Both the position numbers and the translations under genes were made by a program. A DNA stretch of 64,000 nt, taken from contig CM046309.1 of the NCBI GenBank assembly GCA_025267735.1, forward strand, positions 28,714,702 to 28,778,701, in the 5' to 3' direction. The DNA is from Mactra quadrangularis (Eukaryota; Mollusca; Bivalvia; Venerida; Mactridae). Of this stretch, positions 12,676 to 26,250 are shown one piece after another. Every line of letters begins with the position of its first letter. The first letter of the stretch is position 1. Under the pieces are notes generated by a model. The model was not told the origin of the DNA, made no database searches, and saw only the letters and a program-made list of their open reading frames with translations.

Positions 12676-15600
12676 TAATTACAAGTTATAAACCTAATTA
12701 CAAGCTAGTAATTCAAATAATACCTATGCTTGTATATCTGGGCCGAACTACAAGTTCAATATCCAACTTCTAGCTAGTAATTCAAATATCATGCATGGTG
12801 ATGTATCTGGGCTGAATTACAAGTTGAATACCCAACCACTTGCTAGTTATTCAAATAATACCTATGCTGGTGTATCTGGGCCGAACTACAAGTAGAATAC
12901 CCACTTACTAGCAAGTAATTTCAATAATATCTACGCTGGAGTATATGGGACGAACAACAATCAGAATACCCAACTACTAGCAAGTAATTCAAATAATACG
13001 TATGCTAGTGTATCTGGGCCGAACTACAAGTTAAATACCAAACTACTTGCTAGTAATTCAAATATCATGGATGATGATGTATCTGGGCTGAACTACAAGA
13101 TAAATAGCTAACTTCTACCTAGTAGTTCAAATAATACCTATGCTGATGTATCTGGGTTTATATCATTCATAGTGATGTATCTGGGCTGAACAAAAAGATG
13201 AATACCTAACTATAAGAGTACTAGTAATTTAAATATCATGAATGTTGATGCATCTGTGCTGAACTACAAGATGAAAACCTAACCACTTACTAGTAGTTCA
13301 AATAATACATATGCTGGTGTATCTGGGTTCAAACCATGTATAGTGATGTATCTGGGTGAACTACAAGCTCAATACTAGCTAGTAAGTCAAATAATGCCTA
13401 TGCTAGTGTATCTGGGTCAAACTACAAGTTGAATACCAAACTACTAGCTAAATATTCAAATAGCATGTATGGTGATGTATCTGGACTAACCAACATGTTG
13501 AATACCCAACTACTAGCTAGTAATTCAAATAATACCTATGCTGGTGTTTCTGGGCGAAATTACAAGCTGAATACCCAACTACTAGCCAGTAAATAAAAAA
13601 AAACCTATGCTAGTGTATCTGGGCCGAACTACAAGTTAAATACCCGACTACTAGCCAGTAATTCAAATGTCATGTATGTTGATGTATCAGGGCTGAACTT
13701 CAATAAGAATACCCAACTACAAGCTAGTAGTTGAAATAATACCTATGCTGGTGTATCTGGGCCAAAATACAAGCTGAAAACCTAACTTCTAACAAGAAGT
13801 ATAAAAAATACCTATGCTGGTGTATCTGGGCCGAAATACAAGCTGAAAACCTAACTTCTAACAAGAAGTATAAAAAAAACCTATGCTAGTGTATCTGGGC
13901 CGAACTACAAGTTAAATACCCGACTACTAGCCAGTAATTCAAATGTCATGTATGTTGATGTATCAGGGCTGAACTTCAATAAGAATACCCAACTACTCGC
14001 TAGTAGTTCAAATAATACTTAAGCTAGTGTATCTGGGCCAAACAACATAACCCATCTTCTAGCTTGTAATTAAAATGATACCTATGCTGGTGTATCTGGG
14101 CCGAACTACAAGATGAATAGCTAACTACTAGTTAGTAGTTCAAATAATACCTATGCTGGTGTATCTGGGTACAAATCATGTATAGTGATGTATCTGGATT
14201 GAAATACAAGATGAATACCTAACTATTAGCTAGTAATTTAAATATCATGTATAGTGATGTATCTGGCCTGAACTACAAGATGAACAGCTAACTAATAGCT
14301 AGTAATTCAAATAATACCTATGCTGGTGTATCTGGGTACAAATCATGTATAGTGATGTATCTGGACTGAAATACAAGATGAATACCTAACTATTAGCTAG
14401 TAATTTAAATATCATGTATAGTGATGTATCTGGGCTAAACTACAAGCTCAATACCCAACTACTATCTGGTAATTCAAATACCTGTAATACATATGCTGGT
14501 GTATCTGGCCAGAAATACAAGTTGAATACCCAACTACTAGCTAAACATTCAAATAGCATGTATGGTGATGTATCAGGACTGAATTACAAGTTGAATACCC
14601 AAATACTAGCCACTTATTCAAATAATATATATGCTGGTGTATCTGGGCCGAAATACAAGCTGAATACCCAACTACTAGCTAGTAATAAAATAATACCTAT
14701 GCTAGTGTATATTGGCAAAACTACAAGTTGATAACCCAACAACTAGCTAGTAATTGAAATAATACCTATGCTGGTGTATCTTGGCCGACATACAAGCTAA
14801 ACAGCCAACTACTAGCTAGTAGTTCAAATAATATTAATGCTAGTGTATCAGGGCCAAACAGCAAGTTGATAACCCACCTATTACTTAGTTATTCATATAA
14901 TACCTATGCATATGTATCTGGGCCGAAATACAAACTGAATATCCAACTACTAGCTACTAATTTAAATATCATGTATGGTGAGGTACCCAGGCTAAACTAC
15001 AAGTTGAATACCTTACTACTAGCGAGTGGTTCAAATAATACCTATGCTGGTGTATCTGGGACGAACTACAAGTTGAATATTCAGTTATTAGCTAGTAGTT
15101 TAAATAATACCTATGCTGGTGTATCTGTGCCGAACTACAAGTTGAATACTCAACTACTAGCGAGTGATTCAAATAATACCTATGTTGGTGTATCTGGGCC
15201 GAACTTAAAGCTGATTACCAAATAAATAGCTAGTAATTCAAATAATACCTATGCTTGTGTATCTCGGCCGAGAAACAAGCTAAATACCAAACTACTAGCT
15301 AGTAATTCAAATAATATCTATGATTGTGTATATGGGCCGACCTACAAGATATATACCCAACTACTAGCTAGTAGCTCAAATAAAACCTATGCAGGTATAT
15401 CTTTGCAGTACTACAATATGAATACCCAACTACTTGCTAGTTATTCAATTAATTCCTATGCAGGTGCATTTTTGCCGAACTCCAAGCCGATTACTCAACT
15501 ACTAGCTAGTAATTCAAATAATGCATATGCTGGTGTTTCTGGGCCGAACAACAAGTTGAATACCCAACTACTTGCTAGAAATTAAAATATCATGTATGGA

Positions 15601-18600
15601 GATGTATCTGGGATGAACTACAATTTGAATACCCAACTACCCACTAGTAGTACAAATAATAATTACGCTGGTGTATATGGGCCGTGCTACAAGTTGAATA
15701 CCCAACTACTAGCAAGTAATTCGAATATCATGTATGATGATGTATCTGGGCCAAACTACAAGTTGAATACCCAACTTCTCGCCAGTAATTCATATATTAT
15801 GTTTGGTGATGGATCTGGGTTAAACTACCAGATGAATATCTAACTACAAGCTAGTAGTTCAATTAATACCTATGCTGGTGTATCTAGTCCGAACAACAAA
15901 TTGAATACCAATCAATAACTAGTAGTTCAAATAATACTTATGCTGGTTTTTCTCGGCCGAACTACAAGTTGAATACCCAACTACTAGTTAGTAATTCAAA
16001 TAATATCTATGCTAGTCTTACTGGGCCGAACAACAAGTTGAATACCACACTACAAGCTTGTAATTAAATAATATCTATGCTGGTGTATATGGACCGAACT
16101 AAAATGTGAATACCCAACTACTCTTTAGTAGATAAAATTATACCTATGCTAGTGTATCTAGGTCGAACTACAAGTTTAATACCCAACAATTAGCTAGTAG
16201 CTCAAATAATACCTATGCTAGTGTATCTGGGCCGAACAAAAAGTTGAATACCAAATTACTAGCTTGTAATTAAATAATTCCTTTGCTGGTGCATCTGGGG
16301 CAAACTCTAAGCTGAATACTCAACTACTAGCAAGTTATTTAAATAATACGAATGCTAGTGTAGTAGCTACTAGCTAGTAGTTCAAATAATACATATGCTG
16401 GTGTATCTGGGACGAACTCCAAGCTCAATATCCATTTCCCAGCTAGTAATTCAAATAATACCTATGCTAGTGTTTCAGGCCAAACTAAAAGTTGAATACC
16501 CAACTAATTGCTAGAAATTGCAAAATATCATGTATGGTGATTTATCTGGAATGAACTACAAGTTTAATACTAAACTACAGACTAGTAGTACAAATAATAC
16601 CTACGCTGGTGTATCTGAGCCGTACTACAAGTTGAATACCCAGCTACTAGATAGTAATTCAAATAATACCTATGCTAGTGTTTCTGGGCCAAACTACAAG
16701 TTGAATACCCAACTACTTGCTAGAAATTCAAATATCATGCATGGTGATGTATCTGGGATGAACTACGAGTTGAATACCTAACTACTAGCTAGTGGTTCAA
16801 ATAATACCTATGCTGATGTATCTAATATTGAATACTAAATTATTAGCTAGTAATTCAAATGATATGTATTCTCGTGAATCTAGGCCAAACTACAAGTTGT
16901 TAACCCATCTACAAGCTAGTACGTCATATAATACCTATGCTGGTTTGTCTGGGCCCATCTACAAGCTGAATACCCAAATACTATCTTGTAAATCAAATAA
17001 TACCTATGCTGGTGTATTTTTGCTGAACTACAAGTTGAATACCAAACTAATAGCTAGTGATTAAATAATATCTATGCTGATGTATCTGTGCCGAACTACA
17101 AGTTAAATACCCAACTACTAGATTGTAATTTTAATAATACCTATGCTGATGTATCTGGGCTGAACTCTAATCTGAATACCCAACTACTAGCTTGTTAATC
17201 AAATAATAACTATAACTGTGCATACGTATGCTAGTGTATCTAAGACGAACTACAATTTGAATACCCAACTACTAGCTAGTAATTCAACTATCATGCATGG
17301 TGATGTACCTGGGCTGAACTACAAGATGAATTCCGAACAACTAGCTAGTAATTCAAATAATACCTGAGCTTGTTTATCTCGGCCGAACTATAAGTTCCAG
17401 AAGCTGAATACCTAACTACTAACTTGTAATTAAAAAAATATCAAAAAATCTTTGCCAAACTAAACGTTTACTTAAATACCCATCTACAATCTAGTAATTC
17501 AAATGTCATGTATGGTGATGTATCTAGGCTGAACAACAAGCTGAATACCCAACTACAAGCTTGTAGTTCAAATAATACCAATGCTTGTGTATCTTTGCCG
17601 AACTACAAGTTGAATACCCACCTACTAGCTAGTAATTCAAAAATTACCTGAGCTAGTTTATCTAGGCCGAACTATGAGTGGATACCTAACTACTAACTAG
17701 TTGTTCAAATAATACCTATGCTGGTATATCTTTGCCGAACTACAAGTAGAATACCCAACTACTAGCTAGTAATTCAATTAATATATATGCTGGTGTATCT
17801 GGGCCGAACTACAAGTTAACAATCAAACTAGTGTCATGTATGGTTATGTATCTGGGCTGAACTACAAGTTGATTACCCAACTACTAGCTAGTAGTTCATA
17901 TAATAACAATGCTGGTGTATTTGGTCTGAATAACAAGTTGAATAACTAACTAATAGCTAGTAATTCAAATAATACATATGCTAGTGTATCTGGGCCGAAC
18001 TACAAGTAGAATACACCAACTACTAGCTAGTAATTCAATTAATATCATTGCTGGTGTATCTGGGCCGAACTACAAGTTGAATACCCAACTACTAGATAGT
18101 AATTCAAATAATACCGACGCTGGTGTATCCTGGCCGTACTTCAAGTTGAATTCCCACCTACTAGCTAGTAATTCAAATATCATATATGGTGATATATCTA
18201 GGCTTAACTACAAGTTGAATTACTTACTACTAACTAGTGGTTCAAATAATAACTATGCTGGTATATCTGGGCCAAACTAGAAGCAGAATACCCAACTACA
18301 AGCTATTAATTCAAATTAATAACTATGCAGGTGTATCTTGGCCGAACTACAAGTTCAATATTCAACTTCTAGCTAGTAATTCAAATATCATGCATGGTGA
18401 TGTACCTGGGCTGAATTACAAGTTGAATACCCAACTACTTGCTAGATATTCAAATAATACCTATGCTGGTGTATCTGGGCCGAATTACTAAAAGATTACT
18501 CACTTACTAGCAAGTAATTCAAATAATACCTATGCTAGTGTATCTGGGCCGAACTACAAGTAGAATACCCCACCTACTAGCTAGTAATTCATTTAATATT

Positions 18601-21600
18601 AATGCTGGTGTATCTGGGCCGAACTACAAGTTGAATACCCAACTACTAGATAGTAATTCAAATAATACCGACGCTGGTGTATCCTGGCCGTACTTCAAGT
18701 TGAATTCCCAACTACAAGCTAGTAATTCAAATATCATATATGGTGATATATCTAGGCTTAACTACAAGTTGAATTACTTACTACTAACTAGTGGTTCAAA
18801 TAATAACTATGCTGGTATATCTGGGCCGAACTATAAGCTGAATACCCAACTACAAGCTATTAATTCAAATAATAACTATGCAGATGTATCTTGGCCGAAC
18901 TACAAGTTCAATATTCAACTTCTAGCTAGTAATTCAAATATCATACATGGTGATGTACCTGGGCTGAATTACAAGTTGAATACCAAAATATTATCTAAGT
19001 ATTCAAATAGCATGTATGGTGATGTATCTTGACTAAACTACAAGTTGAATACCCAACTACTAGCTAGTTGTTCAAATAATATATATGCTGGTGTATCTGG
19101 GCCGAAATACAAGTTGAATACCCAACAACTAGCTTGTAATTCAAATAATACCTATGCTGGTGTATCTGGGAGGATTTACAAGCTGAATACCCAACTACTA
19201 GCCAGTAAATCAAATTAAACCTATGTTAATGTATCTTGGCCGAACTACAAGTTAAATACCCAACTACTAGCAAGTAATTCAAATGTCATGTATGGTGATG
19301 TATGAGGCCTGAACTTAAATATGAATACCCAACTACAAGCTAGTAGGTGAAATAATACCTTTGCTGGTGTATCTGGGCCAAAATACAAGTTGAAAACCCA
19401 ACTTTTAACAAGTAGTATAAAAAATACCTATACTGGTGTATCTGGGCCGAAATACAAGCTGAATACCCAACTACTCGCTAGTAGTTCAAATAATAATTAA
19501 GCTAGTGTATCTGGGCCAAACAACAAGTTGATAACCCATCTTCTAGCTTGTAATTCAAATGATACCTATGCTGCTGTATCTGGGCCGAACTACAAGTTCA
19601 ATATTAAACTACTAGCTAGTAATTCAAATATCATGGATGGTGATGTATCTGGCCTGAACTATAAGATGAATAGCTAACTACTAGCTAGTAGTTCAAATAA
19701 TACCTATGCGGGTGTATCTGAGTAAATATCATTTATAGTGATGTATCTTGGCTGAACTACAAGATGAATACCTAACTATTAGCTAGTAATTTAAATATCA
19801 TGAATGTTGATGCATCTGTGCTGAACTACAAGATGAAAACCTAACCACTTGCTAGTAGTTCAAATAATACCTATGCTAGTGTATCTGGGTACAAATCATG
19901 TATAGTGATGTATCTGGGCTGAACTACAAGCTCAATACCCAACTACTATCTAGTAATTCAAATAATACATATGCTGGTGTATCTGGGCAGTACCACAAGT
20001 GGAATACCCAATTACTAGCTAAACATTCAAATAGCATGTATGGTGATGTATCAGGACTGAATTACAAGTTAAATATCCAAATACTAGCCAGTTATTCAAA
20101 TAATATATATGCAGGTGTATCTGGGCCGAAATATAAGGTGAATACCCAACTACTAGCCAGTAATTCAAATAAAACCTATGCTAGTGTATCTGGGCCGAAC
20201 TAAAAGTTAAATACCCAACTACTAGCCAGTAATTCAATCGTCATGTGTGGTGATGCATCAGGGCTGAACTTCAATATAAATACCCACCTATAAGCTAGTA
20301 GTTCAAATAATACCTATGCTGGTGTATATGGGCCGAAACGCAAGCTGAACACCCAACTACTAGCTAGTAGTTCAAATAATATTAATGCTAGTGTATCTTT
20401 GCCGAACTACAAGTTAAATACCTAACTACTAGCCAGTAATTCAAATGCCATGTATGGTGATGCATCAGGGCTGAACTTCAATATGAATGCCCGACTATAA
20501 GCTAGTAGTTCAAATAAAACCTATGCTGGTGTATATGGGCTGAAATACAAGCTGAACACTCAACTACTAGCTAGTAGTTCAAATAATATTAATGCTAGTG
20601 TATCTGGGCCAAACAAAAAGTTGATAACCCATCTTCTAGCTTGTAATTCAAATGGTATATATGCTGGTGTATCTAGGCCGAACTACTAGTTAAATGCCCA
20701 AGTACTAGCTAGTTCTTCAAATATCATGGATGGTGATGTATCTGGGCTGAACTACAAGATGAATAGCTAACTACTAGCTAGTAGTTCAAATAATACCTAT
20801 TCTGGTGTATCTGGGTACAAATCATGTATAGTGATGTATCTGGGCTGAACTACAAGATGAATACCATACTTTTAGTTAGTAATTTAAATATCAATGATGT
20901 TGATGCATCTGGGCTGAACTACAAGATGAAAACCTAACCACTTGCTAGTAGTTCAAATAATACCTATGCTGGTGTATCTGGGTACAAATCATGTATAGTG
21001 ATGTATCTGGGCTGAACTACAAACTCATTACCCACCTACTATCTAGTAATTCAAATAATACATATGCTGGTGTATCTGGGCCGAACTACAAGTTGAATAT
21101 CCAAATACTAGCTAGTAATTTAAATATCGAGGATGATGATGTATCTGGGTTAAAGTACAAGATGAATACCTAGCTACTATATAGTAACTCAAATAATACC
21201 TATGCTAGTGTATCTAAGTAAATATCATGTATAGGTTTGATCTGAGCTAAACTACAATATGAATACCTAACTACGAGATAGTAATTATATATCATGCATG
21301 TTGATGTATCTGTTCTTAACTACAAGATGATACACTCACTACTAGCTTGTAAATCAAATAATACATATGCTGGTATATCTGGGTAAAAATCATGTATAGT
21401 GATGTATCTGGGCTGAACTACGTACAAGCTAAATACCCAAGTACTAGGTGCTAGTAAATCAAATAATACCTTTGCTAGTGTATCTTGGCCGAACTACAAG
21501 TTCAATAACCAACTACTAGCTAGTAATTCAAATATCATGTATGGTGATGTATCTGGGCTGAACTACAAGTTGAATACCCAACTACTAGCTAGTAATTCAA

Positions 21601-23828
21601 ATAATACCTATGCTGGTGTATCTGGGCCGAAATACAAGCTGAATATCCAACTACTAGCTAGTAATTCAAAAATACCTATGCTGGTATATCTGGGCCGAAC
21701 TACAAGCTGAATACCCACTACTAGCCAGTTATTCAAATAAAACCTATGCTAATGTATCTGGGCCGAACTACAAGTTAAATACCCAACTACTAGCCAGTAA
21801 ATCAAATGTCATGTTTTGTAATGTATCACTGCTGAACTACAAGATGAATACCTAACTACTAGCTAGTAGTTTAAATAATACCTATGCTGGTGTACCTGGG
21901 CCGAACTCCAAGTTGAATACCCAACTACTAGCTAGTAATTGAAATAATACCTATGCTGGTGTATCTGGGCCGAAATAAAAGCTGAATATCCCACTACTAG
22001 CTCGTAATTCAAATAATACTTATGCTAGTGTATCTGGGCCAAACTACAAGTTGATGACCCTATTAATAGCTAGCAATTCAAAAAATACCTATGCTGGTGT
22101 ATCTTTTCCCAACTTCAAGCTGAATACCCAACTACTAGCCAGTAATTCAAATAATACCTATGCTCGTTAATCTGAGCCAAACTACAAGTTAAATTGCCAA
22201 CTTACAGCTATTACATGTAGTTCAAATAATTCCTATGGTTGTGTATCAAGGCCAAACTACAAGTTGATGACCCAACTTCTAGCTAGTAATTCAAATAACA
22301 CCTATGCTGGTGTATCTGGGCCGAACTACAAGTTACTTACCCAAATTCTAGCTAGTAATTTATATAATACCTATGCTGGTATACCTTCGCCGAACTACAA
22401 GTTGAATACCCATCTTCTAGCTAGTTATTCAAAATTTTATGATACCAATGCTGGTTTATCTGGGCCGAACTACAAGTTAAATACTCAACGACTAGCTAGT
22501 AATTCAAATAATACTTATGCTAGTGTATCTGGGCCAAACTACACGTTGATGACCCTATTAATAGCTAGCAATTCAAAATACCTATGCTGGTGTATCTTTT
22601 CCCAACTTCAAGCTGAATACCCAACTATTAGCTAGTAATTCAAATAGTGTCTATTGTTTTGTATCTTGGCCGAACTACAATCTGAATACACAACTACTAG
22701 TTAGTAATTCAAATAATGCGCGCGCTAGTGTTTCAAGGCCGAATTACAAGTTGAATACCCAACTACTATCTAGTTATTCAAATAATACCTATGCTGGTAT
22801 ATCTTTGCCGAACTACAAGTTGAATACCCATCTACTAGCTAGTAATTCAAATGTCATGTATGGTGATGTATCAGGGCTGAACTACAAGACAAATACCCAA
22901 CTACTGGCTAGTAATTCATATAATACCTATGCTGGTTTATCTGGGCCGAACTACAAATTGAATACCCAGCTACTAGATAGAAGTTCAAATAATCCAATGC
23001 TGGTATATCTTTGACGAACTACAAGTTGAATAACCAACTAGAAGCCATTAATTCAAATAATACCTATGCTGGTGTATCTAGGTCGCACTACAAGCTGAAT
23101 TCCCATTTTCTTGCTAGTTATTCAAATAATACCTATGCTAGTGCGTCTGGGCCGAATTACAAGTTGAATACCCAACTACTTGCTAGTAATTCAAGTCATA
23201 TCAATACTGATGTATCTGGGCCGAACTACAAGTTAAATACCCAACTACTAGCCAGTAAATCAAATGTCATGTTTTGTAATGTATCACTGCCGAACTACAA
23301 GATGAATACCTAACTACTAGCTAGTAGTTTAAATAATACCTATGCTGGTGTACCTGGGCCGAACTCCAAGTTGAATACTCAACTACTAGCTAGTAATTGA
23401 AATAATACCTATGCTGGTGTATCTGGGCCGAAATAAAAGCTGAATATCCCACTACTAGCTCGTAATTCAAATAATACTTATGCTAGTGTATCTGGGCCAA
23501 ACTACAAGTTGATGACCCTATTAATAGCTAGCAATTCAAAAAATACCTATGCTGGTGTATCTTTTCCCAACTTCAAGCTGAATACCCAACTACTAGCCAG
23601 TAATTCAAATAATACCTATGCTCGTTAATCTGAGCCAAACTACAAGTTAAATTGCCAACTTACAGCTATTACATGTAGTTCAAATAATTCCTATGGTTGT
23701 GTATCAAGGCCAAACTAAAAGTTGATGACCCAACTTCTAGCTAGTAATTCAAATAACACCTATGCTGGTGTATCTGGGCCAAACTACAATTTGAATACCC
23801 AACTACCGGCTAGTTATTAACTATGCTG
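12676..23828 (+). repeat. 69-bp minisatellite, block 2 (about 160 units)
   Basis: Continuation of the same monomer family, with the same single open frame and the same two monomer classes. The block contains internal higher-order duplications: offset 276 (four units) around 13615 and 13891, offset about 554 (eight units) around 17990 and 18540, and offset 1458 (about 21 units) around 21781 and 23239. Shortened units of about 35 bp with the phrase tgggtacaaatcatgtatag recur near 14168, 14336, 19890 and 20815. Frequent stops argue against coding. Confidence 0.93.
21781..22310 (+). repeat. Higher-order repeat segment, first copy (duplicated at 23239-23790)
   Basis: About 530 bases, with their private substitutions (for example atgttttgtaatgtatcac, ctcgtaattcaaataatact, tgttaatctgagcc-like words), recur almost unchanged 1458 bp downstream. 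This is a recent duplication inside the array. Confidence 0.85.
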
Positions 23829-24403
23829 CACTGGCACTGGAGTCCTTATATTGGATAAACTATTTATATATTTTTGATATAAAATAACATTGGAGAAGCA
23901 ACGTAGAAAAAACTGTTCCTGTTTGACTATCGCTTTGGAGTCGTGTCACAGTTTATTATAATATGCACATGGTATTGAACCGTTTTCGGAATTTTAGACC
24001 AATCAGAATGCATGTCACATCACTGTAAATTATACCGGAAGTCAGCAGTGTCTCTCAATCGCTGAAAAATAAAATTACTGAAATAACGCTTAATTCTATG
24101 ATAATTATATAAGTATATAAGATATAAATTTGATACTTTCCAATTTTGTAAATGTATGTGTCAGCTTTCAACTACAACCGGTTTTAATGTCCAGTCATTT
24201 CCCAAAATGTAAGAAAAAGTTTGCCCGTGGATCACTTCCAAGGTGGTTCAATATCATATAGATATATACATTATAATAAGATGCGTCACGACTCAAAAGC
24301 GATAGTTACAAAAGGACAGTTTAATGGTGTATTTTTTTCAACAAAGTAATTCTTAATCATTCGTAAGAATATTTTATTGAACGTAAGGACTCCAGTGCCA
24401 GTG
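23829..24403. mobile_element. hAT-like transposon, copy 3 (575 bp, compact derivative)
   Basis: Complete termini (cactggcactggagtcc and ggactccagtgccagtg) with a perfect 8-bp target duplication ctatgctg on both sides (23821-23828 and 24404-24411). The nested foldback element is absent. The palindrome has lost its centre: ttttcgga is joined directly to attttagaccaatc. This is the most MITE-like of the three copies. Confidence 0.86.
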
Positions 24404-24411
24404 CTATGCTG

Positions 24412-25510
24412 GTGTATCTGAGCCAAATTACAAGTAGAATACCCAACTATTAGCTTGTAATTCAAATAATATCTATGCTTGAATATCTGGGCCGAACTAC
24501 AAGTTGAATACCCAACTACTAGCTAGTCATTCAAATAATTCCTAAGCTGGTGTATCTGGACCGAACTACAAGTTGAATACCCAACTACTAGCTAGTAATT
24601 AAAATATCATGCATGGTGATGTATCTGGGCTGGACTACAACATGAATACCCAACTACTAGCTAGTAGTTCAAATAATACCTATGCTGGTGTACCTGGGCC
24701 AAACTCCAAGTTGAATACCCAACTACAAGCTAGTAATTGAAATAATACCTATGCTAGTGTATCTGGGCTGAACTACAAGTTGAATACCCAACTACTTGCT
24801 AGAAATTCAAATATCATGCATGGTGATGTATCTGAGCTGAACTACAACATGAATACCGAACAACTAGCTAGTAATTCAAATAATACCTGAGCTAGTTTAT
24901 CTCGGCCGAACTATAAGTTGGAAACCCAACTACTAGGGAGTAGTTCAAATAATACCTATGCTGGTGTATCTGGGCCGAACTAGAAGCTGAATACCCAACT
25001 ACTAGCTAGTAAGTCAAAAAATACCTATGCTGGTGTATCTTTGCCGAACTACATGTTAGGTACCCTACTACTAGCTAGTAATTCAAATGTCATGTATAGT
25101 TATGTATCTGGGCTGAACTACAAGATGAAATCCCAACTACTAGCTAGTAGTTTAAATAATACCAATGCTGGTGTATCTTTGCCGAACTACAAGTTGAATA
25201 CCCTACTACTAGCTAGTGTTTCAAATAATGCCTATGCTGGTGTATCTGGGCCGAACTACAAGTTGAATACTCAATTATTAGCTAGTAATTCAAATAATAC
25301 CTATGCTGGTGTATCTGGGCCGAACTACAAGTTGAATACTCAATTATTAGCTAGTAATTCAAATAATACGTATGCTAGTGTTTCTTGGTCGAACTACAAG
25401 TTGAATACCCAACTACTAGCTAGTAATTCAAATATCATGTATGGTGATGTATTTGGGCTGAACTACAAGCTGAATACCCAAATACTAGTAATTGGCGAAC
25501 TACAAGTTGA
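24412..25510 (+). repeat. 69-bp minisatellite, block 3 (about 16 units)
   Basis: Same monomer. The last stretch, 25041-25500, is open in the usual frame. The array ends abruptly in non-repeated sequence near 25510. Confidence 0.92.
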
Positions 25511-25624
25511 ATTACAATGTACAATGTTCAAGCCAACTTCACATACCTTCTAAAATTTCGTATAAAAGCTATAGTAACAGTATCAAAAGTAAAATAAATT
25601 TTATATACTAAGTTTTATGCTAAT
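25511..25624. other. Unique flank of the array
   Basis: No gene or repeat recognised; a short AT-rich transition between the minisatellite and a SINE. Confidence 0.4.
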
Positions 25625-25898
25625 GCACTTTCACTGACCTTACAACCATTAACCCTGGTCATCGGGCTACTGGTATCTATCTGGCAATCACCATGAGGTG
25701 ATTTGCACTTCGCCTAATGCATGCAACACACTGGCGACGGAAATATATCACCCTCGTAATAACCCATTTGCTCATGGGTTAAGTGAAGCAATCGCAGTTG
25801 AATTTCTTGCTTTAATAGGAAATTTGCATTGCCCCTTGGCAGTGTTCGAACCAAAGATCCATAAGCGCTCGTTTTACCACTGGACTACTGCTCCATAT
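25625..25898 (-). repeat. tRNA-derived SINE, family B
   Basis: On the minus strand the head gcagtagtccagtggtaaa (A-box-like) is followed by ctttggttcgaacactgcc (B-box-like). The body contains gattgcttcacttaaccc and atgagcaaatgggtta. A plus-strand relative lies at 28874-29105. The tRNA-like head cannot form a paired acceptor stem, so this is a SINE and not a tRNA gene. Confidence 0.7.
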
Positions 25899-26107
25899 AA
25901 AGAATATCAAAATATACATATCCGTGTACAAACCTTAACGCAGTCAAATCTTATTCCAAAATTCCAACACACTCAATAAAAGGAATATAAAGTATTAAAT
26001 ATTTACATACGTCAACTTGCAACGTATTTGAACTAAATTTAATCAAATAGCACATATTTTGAAATATGAACACAGTGTACATGTGCAATCAGGATTTAAG
26101 TAAAAAT
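25899..26107. other. No recognised feature
   Basis: AT-rich; nothing seen. Confidence 0.3.
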
Positions 26108-26250
26108 ATGAAGAGGTTATTAAACAGGGCAAGTGTGCCTTAATGAAGATATCGGCACACTTGCTTAGGTATTGGCCCGAGGGCTAATGCCGGGGAAAGT
26201 GTGCCGATATCGACTTAAGGCACACTTGCCCTGTTTCATAACCTTTTTAT
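26108..26250. repeat. Hairpin element with long inverted arms
   Basis: Arms aggttat(t/g)aaacagggc followed by aagtgtgcct at left are mirrored by aggcacacttgccctgttt and cataacct at right. A second mirrored word, gatatcggcacacttgc against gtgtgccgatatc, lies nearer the loop. Probably a foldback MITE. Nearby, 26560-26690 repeats the word tggcacact in both orientations and may be a decayed relative. Confidence 0.7.

Noticed and set aside
4441..25510. CRISPR-like array
   Set aside because: The repeats are contiguous 69-bp monomers without unique spacers, in animal DNA.
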